Shown here piece after piece: positions 1-10,303 of a stretch of 64,000 nucleotides of DNA (the stretch's first letter is position 1; each line of letters begins with the position of its first letter). Below the pieces are notes generated by a model. That model saw nothing but the letters and a program-made list of their open reading frames with translations. It had not been told where the DNA came from and did no database searches. The stretch spans positions 341,001 to 405,000 of the forward strand of contig NZ_CP139482.1 in the NCBI RefSeq assembly GCF_041222825.1, read 5' to 3'. Origin of the DNA: Candidatus Thalassolituus haligoni (GTDB taxonomy: Bacteria; Pseudomonadota; Gammaproteobacteria; Pseudomonadales; Oceanobacteraceae). The position numbers and the translations under genes were made by a program.

Positions 1-59
1 TATTGGCGGCTTGCTGCACGCTATAACAACGTAAAATCGAATAACAGGTCGAGGGTGCT

Positions 60-1520
60 ATGAACGTGTTACTCAAGAATAGCCGTTTGGTGATGACGCA
101 AGGACTGATCAATGGCGAATGGGTCGATGCCGACCAGAAAGCCACTCTGGTGGTTGATAACCCGGCAACAGGGGAAGAGCTGGTTCGTGTCGCCGATATG
201 GGCGCGGCAGAAACCCGGCGGGCGATAACCGCTGCCCATGATGCCTTTCCCGGCTGGTCTGCCACCAGTGCCAACCAGCGCAGTCTGATTCTGGAAATCT
301 GGTACGACCTGATTATCAAGCATCAGGACGAACTGGCGATGATCCTGACCGCAGAGCAAGGCAAGCCATTGGCCGAAGCCAAAGGCGAGATCGTCTATGG
401 CGCTGCTTATATCAAATGGTTTGCTGAAGAAGCCAAGCGCGTCTACGGCGATGTTATCCCGGCGGCGCAGGCTGGCCGACGTAATATCGTGATCAAACAA
501 CCCATCGGTGTAGTGGCGGCTATTACGCCATGGAATTTCCCCAGCGCCATGCTGGCACGCAAAATTGCCCCGGCCCTGGCAGCGGGTTGCACCATCGTTT
601 GCAAACCGGCGGCAGAAACTCCGTTATCGGCGCTGGCACTGGGGCTGCTGGCCGAACAGGCCGGTGTACCGGCGGGTGTGATCAATATGGTGGTCGGTTC
701 CGATGCCCCTGCTATTGGCAACGAACTGACCGGCAGCAAATGGGTGCGCAAGTTGACCTTTACCGGCTCGACACCCGTCGGTAAGTTGCTGATGAAACAA
801 TGCGCCGACACCGTCAAACGCACCTCAATGGAACTGGGCGGTAATGCACCGATCATTATTTTTGATGATGCCGATCTCGATCAGGCCATTAATGGCGCGC
901 TGATTTCCAAATTCCGCAACTCTGGCCAAACCTGCATCTGTTCCAATCGCCTGTTAGTACAATCCGGCATTTACGATCGCTTTATCGAACGCTTGTCCGA
1001 GGCCGTAGGCGAATTCCGTCTCGGAAACGGTCAGGACGCCACGACGACCCATGGCCCACTGATTACCGACAAGGCGGCACTGGGGGTGGACGAAAAAGTG
1101 CAAGATGCCGTTGCACAAGGTGCCCGTATCGTCACCGGTGGCGCACCATCCGACCAGGGCAGCCGCTTCTATCAGCCTACTATTCTGGCCGATGCCACCC
1201 CGGATATGCGGGTGTTCCGCGAAGAAATCTTTGGCCCGGTAGCGCCCATCTTCAAGTTTGAAACCGACGCCGAAGCCATTGAACTGGCCAACAGCACCGA
1301 ATACGGCCTGGCGGCGTACCTTTTTACCCAGAACCTCAGCCGTATCTGGAAGGTATCGGAAGCCATTGATTTCGGCATGGTCGGTGTTAATGAAACTGCT
1401 ATCAGCTCCGAAGCGATCCCTTTTGGCGGCGTGAAAGAATCCGGCCAGGGCCGTGAAGGCTCGAAGTATGGTCTGGATGATTATCTGGAAACCAAACTGA
1501 TCTGCCTGGGCGGACTGTGA
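60..1520 (+). CDS. gabD: NAD(P)-dependent succinate-semialdehyde dehydrogenase
   Basis: The 486-residue product is a full-length aldehyde dehydrogenase of the GabD subfamily, which oxidises succinic semialdehyde to succinate as the last step of GABA and putrescine catabolism. The Rossmann-side motif ITPWNFP (~residues 158-164), the general-base motif MELGGNAP (~261-268) and the catalytic cysteine in GQTCICSNR are all present. GAGGGT lies just upstream of the ATG and supports this start; a second Met at codon 12 (MTQGLING) is possible. An aminotransferase follows in the same direction 141 bp downstream and a polyamine uptake operon lies beyond it, so a role in putrescine degradation is likely. 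Family assignment is firm; cofactor preference cannot be read from the sequence. Confidence 0.9.
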   Translation: MNVLLKNSRLVMTQGLINGEWVDADQKATLVVDNPATGEELVRVADMGAAETRRAITAAHDAFPGWSATSANQRSLILEIWYDLIIKHQDELAMILTAEQGKPLAEAKGEIVYGAAYIKWFAEEAKRVYGDVIPAAQAGRRNIVIKQPIGVVAAITPWNFPSAMLARKIAPALAAGCTIVCKPAAETPLSALALGLLAEQAGVPAGVINMVVGSDAPAIGNELTGSKWVRKLTFTGSTPVGKLLMKQCADTVKRTSMELGGNAPIIIFDDADLDQAINGALISKFRNSGQTCICSNRLLVQSGIYDRFIERLSEAVGEFRLGNGQDATTTHGPLITDKAALGVDEKVQDAVAQGARIVTGGAPSDQGSRFYQPTILADATPDMRVFREEIFGPVAPIFKFETDAEAIELANSTEYGLAAYLFTQNLSRIWKVSEAIDFGMVGVNETAISSEAIPFGGVKESGQGREGSKYGLDDYLETKLICLGGL

Positions 1521-1592
1521 TTGGCTGAAACAAACGTCGTCAGGAACTCAGCCCGGATGTCATTCAGGTAACCAGGGCGCAAAACAACAAAC

Positions 1593-1614
1593 GGGTGAGT
1601 CTCGGGGCTCACCC
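1593..1614. repeat. Short inverted repeat between gabD and the aminotransferase
   Basis: The arms GGGTGAG and CTCACCC enclose an 8-base loop, followed by CCCTACGAA. No U-run follows, so this is not a classical terminator. It could stabilise or attenuate a gabD-aminotransferase transcript, or be a REP-like intergenic repeat. A similar ending (CCCTACGG) follows the tandem array near 14.74 kb. Confidence 0.45.
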
Positions 1615-1661
1615 CTACGAATCAGCCCGCCAAACCGGGTAAACAGAACATCGAGGTTGCT

Positions 1662-2999
1662 ATGTCTCACATGATTTATCCCACCACCAACTTCGCTGCC
1701 ACCGAAACGATGAACATCGCTCGTGGTGACGGTATCTACGTGTACGACAACCACGGCAAACAGTACCTCGAAGGGATGTCCGGGCTGTGGTGTGCATCGC
1801 TGGGTTATAACAATGCCGAACTGATCGAAGCGGCCACCCGGCAGATGGAAACCTTGTCTTTCGCCCATATGTTCAGCGGCAAAACCCACGATGTCGGCAT
1901 GCAGCTGGCGGATACATTGACCGCCATGGTGCCGGTTGACGACGCCCGTGTCTTTTTCGGCAGCTCGGGTTCCGACGCCAACGACACCCAGATCAAACTG
2001 CTGCGTTACTACTTTGCCGCCATCGGCAAACCTGAAAAGCGCAAAATCATCGCCCGTGAGCGTTCCTACCATGGAGTAACCGTGGCAGCAGCCTGCCTGA
2101 CCGGCCTGCCCATCAACCAGACCCACTTCGACCTGCCCATCGATGCGCTCGGAATTCTGCGCACCGATGCCCCGCACTACCTGCGTGGTAAACAGGATGG
2201 CGAAAGTGAAAGCCAGTTCGTGGATCGTATTACCGCCAATCTGGAAGCCCTGATCCTGAGTGAAGGCCCGGAAACCATCGCCGCCTTTATCGCCGAGCCG
2301 ATTACCGGCGCGTCCGGCGTGATCGTACCGCCCGCCGGTTACTACGAAAAAGTACAGGCCATCCTGAACAAATACGACATCCTGTTCTGGGCCGACGAAG
2401 TGATCACCGGCTTTGGCCGTACCGGCAATGACTTTGGCTCCACCACCATGGGCATCAAGCCCGACATGATGAGCTTCGCCAAACAGCTGTCGTCAGCCTA
2501 TGTGCCGATCTCCGCCTCGGTGATTCGTGGTGATATGTACGAAGCCATGATTGATCCTTGCAGCAAACTGGGAGTGTTCGGCCATGGTTATACCTACTCG
2601 GCGCACCCACTGGCTTGTGCCGTGGCATTAAAAACACTGGAAATCTACCAGCGGGATAACGTCTTTGCCAAAGCCGCAGCAACCGGCACCTACCTGCAAA
2701 CCCGGCTGCGTGAATTCAACGATCACCCGTTAGTGGGCGAAGTACGCGGCTGCGGCATGATAGCGGCCATTGAACTGGTGGCGAACAAAGACACCAAGGC
2801 CGCCTTCCCGGACAGCAAGGTCGGTTATTTTGCCGCTAACGCCTGTCAGGAACATGGTCTGATCAGCCGCCCGGTGGCTGGTTCCAGCCTGGCACTGTGT
2901 CCGCCACTGATTACTACCGAAACCCAGATCGACGAAATCATCGACAAAATGGGCAAGGCCCTGGACGACACCCTGGCCTTCGTGCAACAGCAAGGCTAA
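1662..2999 (+). CDS. spuC: Class III PLP aminotransferase, probable putrescine (polyamine)-pyruvate transaminase
   Basis: The 445-residue protein is a complete fold-type I, class III (omega) aminotransferase. GSSGSDAND binds the PLP phosphate, the aspartate in FWADEVITGFGRTG contacts the pyridine nitrogen, and the lysine in SFAKQLSSAY should form the Schiff base. The subfamily includes SpuC-type putrescine/cadaverine-pyruvate transaminases and beta-alanine-pyruvate enzymes. The sequence alone cannot separate them, but gabD upstream and gamma-aminobutyraldehyde dehydrogenases nearby favour putrescine as amino donor. TCGAGGTTGCT precedes the ATG. A strong terminator follows the stop codon. The symbol is assigned by context. 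Confidence 0.75.
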   Translation: MSHMIYPTTNFAATETMNIARGDGIYVYDNHGKQYLEGMSGLWCASLGYNNAELIEAATRQMETLSFAHMFSGKTHDVGMQLADTLTAMVPVDDARVFFGSSGSDANDTQIKLLRYYFAAIGKPEKRKIIARERSYHGVTVAAACLTGLPINQTHFDLPIDALGILRTDAPHYLRGKQDGESESQFVDRITANLEALILSEGPETIAAFIAEPITGASGVIVPPAGYYEKVQAILNKYDILFWADEVITGFGRTGNDFGSTTMGIKPDMMSFAKQLSSAYVPISASVIRGDMYEAMIDPCSKLGVFGHGYTYSAHPLACAVALKTLEIYQRDNVFAKAAATGTYLQTRLREFNDHPLVGEVRGCGMIAAIELVANKDTKAAFPDSKVGYFAANACQEHGLISRPVAGSSLALCPPLITTETQIDEIIDKMGKALDDTLAFVQQQG

Positions 3000-3058
3000 A
3001 TGATTCACCGGGTGCGACCCGCACCCGGCACCCCCGCTTCAATTTGGATGAAGCCTTT

Positions 3059-3082
3059 GCCTCCGCTTGCGGAGGCTTTTTT
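3059..3082 (+). terminator. Rho-independent terminator after the aminotransferase
   Basis: GCCTCCGC, a two-base loop, GCGGAGGC, then six T residues: an 8-bp GC-rich perfect stem with a U-run, 60 bp past the aminotransferase stop. A weaker GGGTGCG...CGCACCC hairpin sits just after the stop codon. Confidence 0.9.
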
Positions 3083-3241
3083 ATGGCTTCGGTGTTCGTT
3101 GGTTACTTGTTGCTGATCAATATTTTCTGATTCGAATCTGACGAATACGGAAACGAGGTAAAGAGAGGTAACATTGTATTTTAACAACATAACAATATTC
3201 ATAAGCCTGCTTCCTGCGTATTTGGCAATCCGGTATCAGAC

Positions 3242-3343
3242 CAATGTCATTAACTTAAAGCCTGGCCCTGCTGGAAGCAGGGCCAGAAATTAGCCAAAAC
3301 CCGATGTTTTTGAAGTCACCCACTCGCTAAGTTAATGGCATTG
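3242..3343. mobile_element. MITE-like element with terminal inverted repeats and 10-bp target duplication
   Basis: About 100 bp are bounded by near-perfect 16-17 bp inverted ends (left CAATGTCATTAACTTA, right TAAGTTAATGGCATTG, one mismatch). The same 10-bp direct repeat GGTATCAGAC flanks both sides (3232-3241 and 3344-3353). The interior has a perfect 11-bp hairpin (CTGGCCCTGCT / AGCAGGGCCAG) and no reading frame. This is the structure expected of a non-autonomous MITE. The duplication length is compatible with an IS4-type transposase, which is inference. It sits immediately upstream of a restriction-modification island. Confidence 0.75.
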
Positions 3344-3504
3344 GGTATCAGACATCTTTGTTTTGACTGAAAGGGTTGCTCGCTTTTCCAACAGCTGCTA
3401 GCGTAACCGGCTGAAATAGGGACGTTGACATCGGTTTTTCAGAGTAACGAAAAAATGCATTACAAACTGTTGAAGCACGATTTGACTGGGTATCGGAGAG
3501 AGCT

Positions 3505-4242
3505 TTGAAGTTACAACATGCAATCGAAAAATTAGGCGCAAAAAAGTCAATTGCTACGGCTAGCCAGATAGCTGAAGATTTGAATATTCGGTGGGACGGT
3601 GGTGTCGCAGTTGTATTTAGTGCGATCGCTGGTGATTTGGAAAGAGTGCCCAGAAATATTGGTGGTAAAAATGATAACGAAAGCAGTGCAATTAGAAAGT
3701 GGCTTTTGAAGTATCAAGCGGGCAAAGATGGAAGGGCGAGTCAGAGAAAATCAAATCTTCCGGGCACAGTATCTGATCCGGTTATTGAAAAGATTATTGG
3801 TTCCAGGATATCAGGCCTTACAGAAAAGGATCTCAATAAAATACAGTACGCACATCGTTTGGCGATGTCTGCGGAAAATATTCTTGGTTTGATGCTGGAA
3901 GAATATTTAGCTGTTAGTCTAGAATTTCATGGATGGCATTGTGCATGGGGCGAAACCGTAAAATCGGTTGATTTTGTTCATGAAGATGGTCGACTCCTTC
4001 AGGTTAAGAATCGGAGTAACTCTGAAAACAGTTCAAGCAGTACTGTCAGAAATGGAACTCAGATAGAAAAGTGGTTCCGGATCAAGGCTGATAGAATTGA
4101 ATACATGTGGTCATCCTTGAATGAAATCTGCGGCACGATTGAACTGTCGGAAGACTCGTTTGTTGATTTTGTTCAAACAACGCTAAAAAATAATCCAGCA
4201 TGCTTGTCTGTCGAGCAAGAAAACCCATGGGCTGATCTATAA
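3505..4242 (+). CDS. SinI-family type II restriction endonuclease
   Basis: The 245-residue protein resembles R.SinI-type endonucleases (GGWCC specificity in characterised members). A PD-(D/E)xK-like core is visible as VDFVHEDGRLLQVKNRSN, where an aspartate is followed by Q-V-K, preceded by the helix AMSAENILGLMLEEYLAV. Translation starts at TTG, supported by GGAGAG eight bases upstream; no ATG start fits better. It converges with the cognate m5C methyltransferase, with only nine bases between the stop codons. The coding sequence is distinctly AT-richer than its neighbours, suggesting horizontal acquisition. The TTG start may keep nuclease expression low relative to the methylase. Recognition sequence is inferred from family only. 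Confidence 0.8.
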   Translation: MKLQHAIEKLGAKKSIATASQIAEDLNIRWDGGVAVVFSAIAGDLERVPRNIGGKNDNESSAIRKWLLKYQAGKDGRASQRKSNLPGTVSDPVIEKIIGSRISGLTEKDLNKIQYAHRLAMSAENILGLMLEEYLAVSLEFHGWHCAWGETVKSVDFVHEDGRLLQVKNRSNSENSSSSTVRNGTQIEKWFRIKADRIEYMWSSLNEICGTIELSEDSFVDFVQTTLKNNPACLSVEQENPWADL

Positions 4243-4271
4243 GAACTGGGGTTAACCAAACCCCAGTTCTT
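4241..4271. terminator. Bidirectional terminator between the convergent R and M genes
   Basis: AAGAACTGGGGTT, a five-base loop and AACCCCAGTTCTT form a perfect 13-bp stem. It includes the last codons and stop of the methyltransferase and abuts the endonuclease stop. U-runs are short, so efficiency is uncertain. Confidence 0.7.
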
Positions 4272-5673
4272 GCTGTTCAGATTTTGAGTTGTGACGTTCA
4301 ACAAGATGCCTGAATTGTTCTTTCCATTCTTTATCTGTGGTGCATTTATAGCGAGAGTACTTGAAGTCTTTGTGTTGGATAATATCAATGCCATTTAGCA
4401 GATTAAATATCAGCGTTCCAACGGCACAGCCTAAACTTACAGGAACAGCGTTGCCTATTTGTTTATATTGCTGGATGATTGGGCCAGCAAGTTCCCATTT
4501 GTCTGGAAACTCCTGAATTCTTTTGTATTCTTGAACAGATAACGGCCGGTTTTCTGTTGGATGCGCAAGATCCGTAGCTGGCATGGCTGGATGGGTTACC
4601 AGTGTTGGAGAGGGTCTGTCCCAGGCTAGTCGCCGTAAAAACCCTGTTTTTCCACCTCCAGAAAAAAAAGATTTTCCCATGGCTTCTTTTTGTAATTCTA
4701 ATGGAAGATTTTTCCAGTTTTGACCGGGTTCTAATAAACGGTAATATTTCAGCCTTTTTTCTGGAAAGGTGAGATGGTCATGATGACTTATCTTGGTAAT
4801 GCATCGTTTTAACGTGTTCCATTTCGGTAAACCATACTCGCCCGTTTCTGAGTGCGTTGGTATCAGAAAAGGCGGTTCTTTTCCGTCGCGAGAGCAAATA
4901 ATGATCACGCGCTCCCTGATCTGAGGCGTGCCGAAATTTGCAGAGTTGTATAGATTGAATGAGTAACCATAACCAGATTTTTCTAATCTGTTTAGTATGA
5001 AGTTTAGTGCCCCGCCTTTTAACTCGTCTTCGCTGAGGTCTGGATATTCTTGGCCTCTTTTTTCGTGTGGGCGATGCTCCATGGGGCAGGATAAAAGCCC
5101 CCGAACATTTTCAATTACAAAATACTTGGGTCTTAGTTCCAAACATAATTCTAAATATTTTAAAAATACGTTTCCACGATCATCGTTAAAGCCTTTCCTG
5201 TTGCCTGCAGTGCTAAATGCTTGGCAGGGAGGCCCTCCCATAATCAAGTCAATCTCATCGTTATTATTTAACCCGGCTTCGCGTCTGATGTCTGCGGCGT
5301 CGTAATTGTTTATATCGTTTAATAACGCTGTTTTGGGCCTGTTCAACGCAATGGTTTGTCTGCAAAACTTGTCTATTTCGCAGGCCAGTCGTATATCAAA
5401 ACCGGCTTTTTCTATTCCTATGTCAAGACCCATTGCACCGGAAAAGAAGCTTAACGCTATTGGTTTTTTGTTATTAACGAAATAGGCAGGATGATCTTCA
5501 GCGACTGTATGAGCTGTCCTGAGACCGTATTTATGCAGACTCTCGTGATCTATCACCCAAGTGGTGCCCAGTTTTCGTGCGCTTAAGCTACCTTCACGGC
5601 ACAATGTTCTGACTCGCTGAACGCTGATGTTTAGCTGTAGAGCCGCTTCTTTAATAGTGATTTCGGTACTCAC
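4252..5673 (-). CDS. DNA (cytosine-5) methyltransferase, M.SinI type, with N-terminal HTH
   Basis: This C5-methyltransferase protects DNA against the convergent SinI-like endonuclease. Motif I ([19 protein letters not shown]), motif IV with the catalytic cysteine ([17 protein letters not shown]), motif VI (FVIENVRGL), motif VIII (QIRERV) and motifs IX-X ([12 protein letters not shown]...QIGNAVP) are all visible. The first ~50 residues form an excisionase-like helix-turn-helix ([24 protein letters not shown]), a common autoregulatory module in such methylases. I place the start at a GTG (5673) because AAGGAA lies just upstream of it; an in-frame ATG at 5736 has no ribosome site. Expected length for the family is ~460-490 residues (473 here). 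Confidence 0.88.
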   Translation of the reverse strand: MSTEITIKEAALQLNISVQRVRTLCREGSLSARKLGTTWVIDHESLHKYGLRTAHTVAEDHPAYFVNNKKPIALSFFSGAMGLDIGIEKAGFDIRLACEIDKFCRQTIALNRPKTALLNDINNYDAADIRREAGLNNNDEIDLIMGGPPCQAFSTAGNRKGFNDDRGNVFLKYLELCLELRPKYFVIENVRGLLSCPMEHRPHEKRGQEYPDLSEDELKGGALNFILNRLEKSGYGYSFNLYNSANFGTPQIRERVIIICSRDGKEPPFLIPTHSETGEYGLPKWNTLKRCITKISHHDHLTFPEKRLKYYRLLEPGQNWKNLPLELQKEAMGKSFFSGGGKTGFLRRLAWDRPSPTLVTHPAMPATDLAHPTENRPLSVQEYKRIQEFPDKWELAGPIIQQYKQIGNAVPVSLGCAVGTLIFNLLNGIDIIQHKDFKYSRYKCTTDKEWKEQFRHLVERHNSKSEQQELGFG

Positions 5674-5840
5674 TGTCAGTTTCCTTCTCGAAACCTGTGA
5701 AAAGTACCAATATAGTTGTGTGAAGTTGCATGTCAAGCCTGAAATTGGCTACGTTGCGCATTGAATGTTTCGTTGACGGGCTGTGTTAGCGTATTGCCCG
5801 TTTTTCTTTGAAGTGCTCTACCGAACTGTTTATTGCCCTC

Positions 5841-5871
5841 AAAAAAAGCCCGCTGATGGTCATCAGCGGGC
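5841..5871 (-). terminator. Rho-independent terminator of the ydcSTUV-patD operon
   Basis: Read on the minus strand: GCCCGCTGATG, a two-base loop, CATCAGCGGGC, then seven T residues, ~35 bp past the stop of patD. An 11-bp perfect stem with U-run. Confidence 0.9.
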
Positions 5872-5906
5872 GTGGCAAAAATCAGCCAAAACGGGTGTCG
5901 GTTAAC

Positions 5907-7331
5907 TCAGTGCTTGATCATGACATGACGGACGGTGGTGTAGTCTTCCAGGCCGTACATGGACATGTCCTTGCCATATCCCGACATCTTCATACCGCCG
6001 TGGGGCATTTCGCTGGTCAGCATAAAGTGGGTGTTGACCCAGGTGCAGCCGTATTGCAAGCGGGCACTGAGGCGGGCGGCGCGGCCGGTATCGGCGGTCC
6101 AGAGGGAAGAGGCGAGGCCGTAGTCGGAATCGTTGGCCCAGGCCAGGGCTTGTGCTTCGGTGTCGAATTCGGTGATGGAGACGACTGGGCCAAAGACTTC
6201 ACGGCGGACAATTTCGTCGTCTTGTTTGGCGCCAACAATCAAGGTCGGTTCGTAGAAATAGCCTGCGCGATCGGCGATCTTGCCACCGGTGGCGATGGTG
6301 ATATGAGGTTGTTCGCGGGCGCGATCCACAAATCCGGCCACCCGTTCGAGATGGGCCTGGGAAACCAGCGGCCCCATTTCTGTGCCGTCTTCGTACTGGC
6401 TGCCGATTTTGATGGTGGAGACGGCGGCGGTCAGTTTATCGACCAGTTGCTGGTACACGCCTTTCTGGGCGTAGATGCGACAGGCGGCGGTGCAGTCTTG
6501 TCCGGCGTTGTAGTAGCCGAACGCCCGTAAGCCTTCGACGGCGTCGTCGATATCGGCGTCGTCAAAAATCAGCACCGGTGCCTTGCCGCCCAGTTCCATA
6601 TGGGTGCGTTTCATATCTTCGGTGCTGGATTGCACGATTTTCTGGCCGGTGGCGATCGAGCCGGTCAGCGACACCATGCGCACCTCTGGATGGGTGGTCA
6701 GGGTAGCGCCGACGCTGGCACCGCCGCCAAAGACGGTGTTGACGACGCCAGCCGGGAAAATCTCCTGCATGATTTCGCCCAACTTGAGGGTGGTCAGTGG
6801 TGTCAGTTCCGACGGTTTGATCACAACACAGTTACCGGCAGCCAGAGCGGGAGCGAGTTTCCATGAAGCCATCATCAAGGGGTAGTTCCAGGGCGCGATG
6901 GAAGCCACGACGCCAAGTGGATCGCGGCGAATCATGGAGGTGAAACCGGGCAGGTATTCTGCCGCTGCGGAACCACTGAGGCAGCGTGAGGCACCGGCAA
7001 AAAAGCGGAAGACATCGGCAATGGCGGGGATTTCGTCGGCCTGCATGGCGGAGAAGGGTTTGCCGGTGTCGTTACATTCGAGACGGGCGAACTCTTCGCT
7101 CATGGCTTCAATACGATCGGCCAATTGCAGCAGCAGGTAAGCGCGGTCTTTGGGGGCTTGCTGGCTCCAGCTGTCGAAGGCGTCATCAGCGGCACTGACG
7201 GCCGTATTGACCTGAGCGGCGGTGGCTTCGGCAATCAGGCACAGTACCTCGCCAGTGGCAGGATTAAATACTTCCAGTTGCTTGCCTTCGCCAGCAACCA
7301 GTTCTCCGTTAATCAGCATTTTATTGAGCAT
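5907..7331 (-). CDS. patD: Gamma-aminobutyraldehyde dehydrogenase
   Basis: The 474-residue aldehyde dehydrogenase matches the PatD/YdcW subfamily, which oxidises 4-aminobutanal (from putrescine transamination) to GABA. Visible motifs are [25 protein letters not shown] and the catalytic cysteine in [14 protein letters not shown], a sequence characteristic of this subfamily. It is the last gene of a ydcS-T-U-V-patD-like operon, the same gene order as in E. coli. A second, ~480-residue paralogue lies at 12848-14290 downstream of a LysR gene. Its product feeds GabT/GabD-type reactions, and gabD lies at the left end of the window. Confidence 0.88.
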   Translation of the reverse strand: MLNKMLINGELVAGEGKQLEVFNPATGEVLCLIAEATAAQVNTAVSAADDAFDSWSQQAPKDRAYLLLQLADRIEAMSEEFARLECNDTGKPFSAMQADEIPAIADVFRFFAGASRCLSGSAAAEYLPGFTSMIRRDPLGVVASIAPWNYPLMMASWKLAPALAAGNCVVIKPSELTPLTTLKLGEIMQEIFPAGVVNTVFGGGASVGATLTTHPEVRMVSLTGSIATGQKIVQSSTEDMKRTHMELGGKAPVLIFDDADIDDAVEGLRAFGYYNAGQDCTAACRIYAQKGVYQQLVDKLTAAVSTIKIGSQYEDGTEMGPLVSQAHLERVAGFVDRAREQPHITIATGGKIADRAGYFYEPTLIVGAKQDDEIVRREVFGPVVSITEFDTEAQALAWANDSDYGLASSLWTADTGRAARLSARLQYGCTWVNTHFMLTSEMPHGGMKMSGYGKDMSMYGLEDYTTVRHVMIKH

Positions 7332-7415
7332 GGTATTAGGCCTCTTTGTTCAGACGATAGGTCGGACGGGTGTCAGATAATGTGTATGGATCAGCGGTCA
7401 TGGAATATTGCCTCG

Positions 7416-8225
7416 TTATTTGCCGCTACCGGCAACGTCATCGCCACCCCGGGTGAGGAGGTAAGCCAGAAACACCGGCACCATGGTGGCGAGCATCACC
7501 ATCAGCGCAACCACGTTGGTGACCGGCACATCCCGCGGTCGGGTCAGCTGGTTCAATAGCCAGATTGGCAGCGGTTTTTCGTGACCGGCGGTGAAGGTGG
7601 TGACAATCAGTTCATCAAACGACAGCGCAAACGCCAGCATGCCACCGGCGAGCATGGCGCTGCCCAGATTGGGCAACACGATGTAGCGAAAGGTCTGCCA
7701 GCCATCGGCACCCAGATCCATCGAAGCTTCGATCAGACTGCCAGAGGTGCGGCGAAAGCGGGCGACGACGTTGTTGTAAACAATCACCACACAGAAAGTG
7801 GCATGGCCAATCACTATGGTGAGGATGCCAGGCTGGATATCCATGGCCTGGAATGCCTGCAATAGTGCCAGACCGGTGATAATACCGGGCAGGGCAATCG
7901 GCAGAATCAGCATCAGGGTGATGCTGTCTTTGCCGAAGAACGAACGGCGATACATGGCCGCCGCCGCCAGCGTGCCCAGCACCATGGCAATAGCGGTGGC
8001 AAGGCTGGCAATTTTCAGCGACAGGCCAATCGATTCAAGGACATCAGCACGTCCAAACGCAACACTGAACCAGTGCAGGGTAAAACCCTTGGGTGGAAAG
8101 CTGAACGCCGACTCTTCGGTGTTAAAGGCATACATCGCAATAATCACAATGGGGAAGTGCAGGAACACCAGACCGCCCCAAGCTGCACATTTCAGCCACA
8201 CGCTGGCATGTTGATCAGAGTGCAT
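7416..8225 (-). CDS. ydcV: Polyamine-type ABC transporter permease (YdcV/PotC-like)
   Basis: About 269 residues with six predicted hydrophobic segments and the binding-protein-dependent permease EAA loop ([26 protein letters not shown]). It forms the inner-membrane channel with the upstream permease. The ATG at 8225 overlaps the end of the preceding permease gene, implying translational coupling; a TTG one codon earlier is less likely. Downstream is patD. Substrate is probably putrescine or a related polyamine by operon context. Confidence 0.85.
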   Translation of the reverse strand: MHSDQHASVWLKCAAWGGLVFLHFPIVIIAMYAFNTEESAFSFPPKGFTLHWFSVAFGRADVLESIGLSLKIASLATAIAMVLGTLAAAAMYRRSFFGKDSITLMLILPIALPGIITGLALLQAFQAMDIQPGILTIVIGHATFCVVIVYNNVVARFRRTSGSLIEASMDLGADGWQTFRYIVLPNLGSAMLAGGMLAFALSFDELIVTTFTAGHEKPLPIWLLNQLTRPRDVPVTNVVALMVMLATMVPVFLAYLLTRGGDDVAGSGK

Positions 8226-9183
8226 CAAAAGCCCCCATACGTTTCACAATCGACAGATAAACCGCAATCAACACAATCGGCACCAGCGTAAACGCAGCAG
8301 CCATCGGCATATTGCCAATCGATCCTTGTTGTACGTACACCATGCTGCCGAGGAACAAACCCGGCGGCCCTACCAGCTGCGGCACAATGTAATCCCCCAG
8401 CGTCAGCGAAAAGGTAAAGATGGAACCGGCGGCAATACCCGGCACCGACAACGGCAGAATCACGTGGCGGAAGGTTTTGAACGGCGTAGCGCCAAGGTCG
8501 GAAGAAGCCTGCAACAGCGACGGTGGCAAGCGTTCCAGTGATGCCTGAATGGGCAGAATCATGAATGGCAGCCAGATATAGGTGAACACCAGAAAACGTC
8601 CGAGGCTGGAAGTCGATAGCGTATTGCCCCCCACGCCGGGCACCGACAGCAGTGCATCGAGTAGCGGCGTCAGCCCGAGCAGATGAATAAACCACTGCGA
8701 CACACCCTCCTGCGCCAGCAGCAAGGTCCAGGCATAGGCCTTGACGATGTAACTGGTCCACATTGGCAGCATCACGCCAAGATAGAAAAAAGCCTTGGTG
8801 CGACCACTGGCATAACGCGCCATGTAATAAGCCACCGGGAACGCCAGTACGGCACTGAACGCGGATACCGCCAGTGCCATCAGCAGGGTGCGCAGGATGA
8901 TGTCGAAATTGGCAGGATCAAACAGCCGGGCATAGTTTTCCAGCGTCAGGGTATGACTCACCAGCATGGTGAAGTCGTCGAAGGTGTACAGCCCTTGCCA
9001 TAACAGCGCCAGTAACGAGGCGATATACACCGAGCCAAACCACAACAGCGGTGGTAGCAGCAGCAAGGCCAACAGCAGGTTGGGGCGACGATAAAGCCGA
9101 TCTGCGGCCTGATACAGCAGCCCGGATGGAGGGGTAAAAACCGGGCTGTTATCAGCCGCAGACAGTGACGATTTTGAAGTCAT
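8215..9183 (-). CDS. ydcU: Polyamine-type ABC transporter permease (YdcU/PotB-like)
   Basis: About 322 residues; an N-terminal cytoplasmic tail of ~30 residues precedes the first membrane segment ([15 protein letters not shown]). The EAA motif is [26 protein letters not shown] choose the ATG at 9183, two bases after the stop of the ATPase gene. The long in-frame extension upstream lies entirely inside the ATPase gene and is not expected in the family. Pairs with YdcV to form the transmembrane pore. Confidence 0.87.
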   Translation of the reverse strand: MTSKSSLSAADNSPVFTPPSGLLYQAADRLYRRPNLLLALLLLPPLLWFGSVYIASLLALLWQGLYTFDDFTMLVSHTLTLENYARLFDPANFDIILRTLLMALAVSAFSAVLAFPVAYYMARYASGRTKAFFYLGVMLPMWTSYIVKAYAWTLLLAQEGVSQWFIHLLGLTPLLDALLSVPGVGGNTLSTSSLGRFLVFTYIWLPFMILPIQASLERLPPSLLQASSDLGATPFKTFRHVILPLSVPGIAAGSIFTFSLTLGDYIVPQLVGPPGLFLGSMVYVQQGSIGNMPMAAAFTLVPIVLIAVYLSIVKRMGAFDAL

Positions 9184-9184
9184 A

Positions 9185-10246
9185 TCAGGCACTCGCTTCG
9201 TCCCGCAAAGACACCATGGCCTGGCTGCTCCAGCTGACCTGTACCAACTGCCCTGGCAGCAGTGCGGTGTGGCTCGACAACAGACTGTTGGCCTCGGAGG
9301 CGGCAACGCTGACACCGGGTTCCAGCTCCACTTCAAAGCGGGTGTTCGAACCCTGATACTGCACGTCTTTAATCACACCGGGCAGGGTGATGACATCCGC
9401 TGGGGTCGTGCTTGATGAGCGAGCGGAGCCGGTGTGTATGCCATTGGCGTCGAGCGAAATGTATTCCGGGCGAATGGCCAGTGCCGCAGACTTCCCCGAC
9501 AAACGCTGCGCCAGTGCACCTTGCAAGACATTGGAAGAACCCACAAACCCGGCAACAAATGCCGTTTGCGGCTGGTTGTACAAATTGCGCGGTGAATCCA
9601 GTTGTTCAATCCGGCCCTGGTTAAACACCGCCACGCGGTCAGACATCGACAACGCTTCGGTCTGGTCGTGGGTTACAAATACAAAGGTAATACCCAGCTG
9701 GCGTTGCAGCCGTTTCAGCTCCCCCTGCATTTGCTCACGTAATTTCAGATCCAGCGCGCCCAGTGGTTCGTCCAGCAACAGCACTTTGGGCCGATTGACC
9801 AGTGCCCGTGCCAGTGCAATCCGCTGGCGCTGGCCACCGGACAACTGTGAGGGTTTGCGCTGGCCATGCTGCCCCAACGCCACCATATCCAGTGCTTCAG
9901 CGGCGCGATGGCGGCGCTCTTTTTTGTTGACGCCCTTGACCATCAGACCATAGGCGATGTTGTCGAGTACGTTCATATGAGGGAACAGGGCGTAGTCCTG
10001 AAAGACGGTATTGACGTTACGCTGGTAGGGCGGCAACCCGGTGGCATCGCGGCCATGAATGATGACATGGCCATCGTCCGGTTGCTCGAACCCGGCAATC
10101 AGTCGCAGACAGGTGGTTTTACCGGAACCCGAAGGCCCCAGCATGGAAAAAAACTCACCTTCGGCGATTTTCAGCGAGACCCGGTCGACCGCCCGGACAT
10201 CGCCGAAGCAGCGGCTGGTTTGGTAAAACTCAACAGCGGTATTCAT
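9185..10246 (-). CDS. ydcT: Polyamine-type ABC transporter ATPase (YdcT/PotA-like)
   Basis: About 353 residues. Walker A is GPSGSGKT, the Q-loop VFQDYALFPHM, the ABC signature LSGGQRQRIALARAL, Walker B VLLLDEPLGALD and the H-loop VFVTHDQ. A C-terminal TOBE-like regulatory domain follows (~residues 240-350). The start MNTAVEFYQ (10246) is preferred over an upstream MLSQ because it matches the usual family start; the evidence separating them is weak. It energises import through YdcU/YdcV. Confidence 0.87.
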   Translation of the reverse strand: MNTAVEFYQTSRCFGDVRAVDRVSLKIAEGEFFSMLGPSGSGKTTCLRLIAGFEQPDDGHVIIHGRDATGLPPYQRNVNTVFQDYALFPHMNVLDNIAYGLMVKGVNKKERRHRAAEALDMVALGQHGQRKPSQLSGGQRQRIALARALVNRPKVLLLDEPLGALDLKLREQMQGELKRLQRQLGITFVFVTHDQTEALSMSDRVAVFNQGRIEQLDSPRNLYNQPQTAFVAGFVGSSNVLQGALAQRLSGKSAALAIRPEYISLDANGIHTGSARSSSTTPADVITLPGVIKDVQYQGSNTRFEVELEPGVSVAASEANSLLSSHTALLPGQLVQVSWSSQAMVSLRDEASA

Positions 10247-10303
10247 AAAATATATCGTGTCCTGTGAAAGCATTGCCGGGCCAGCAGGCCCGGCAGTCAA
10301 CCG

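Noticed and set aside
5776..5805. ACGGGC...GCCCGT hairpin with T-run between the methyltransferase and patD
   Set aside because: It faces rightward, and no rightward gene ends there; a low-stability stem, so not annotated as a terminator.
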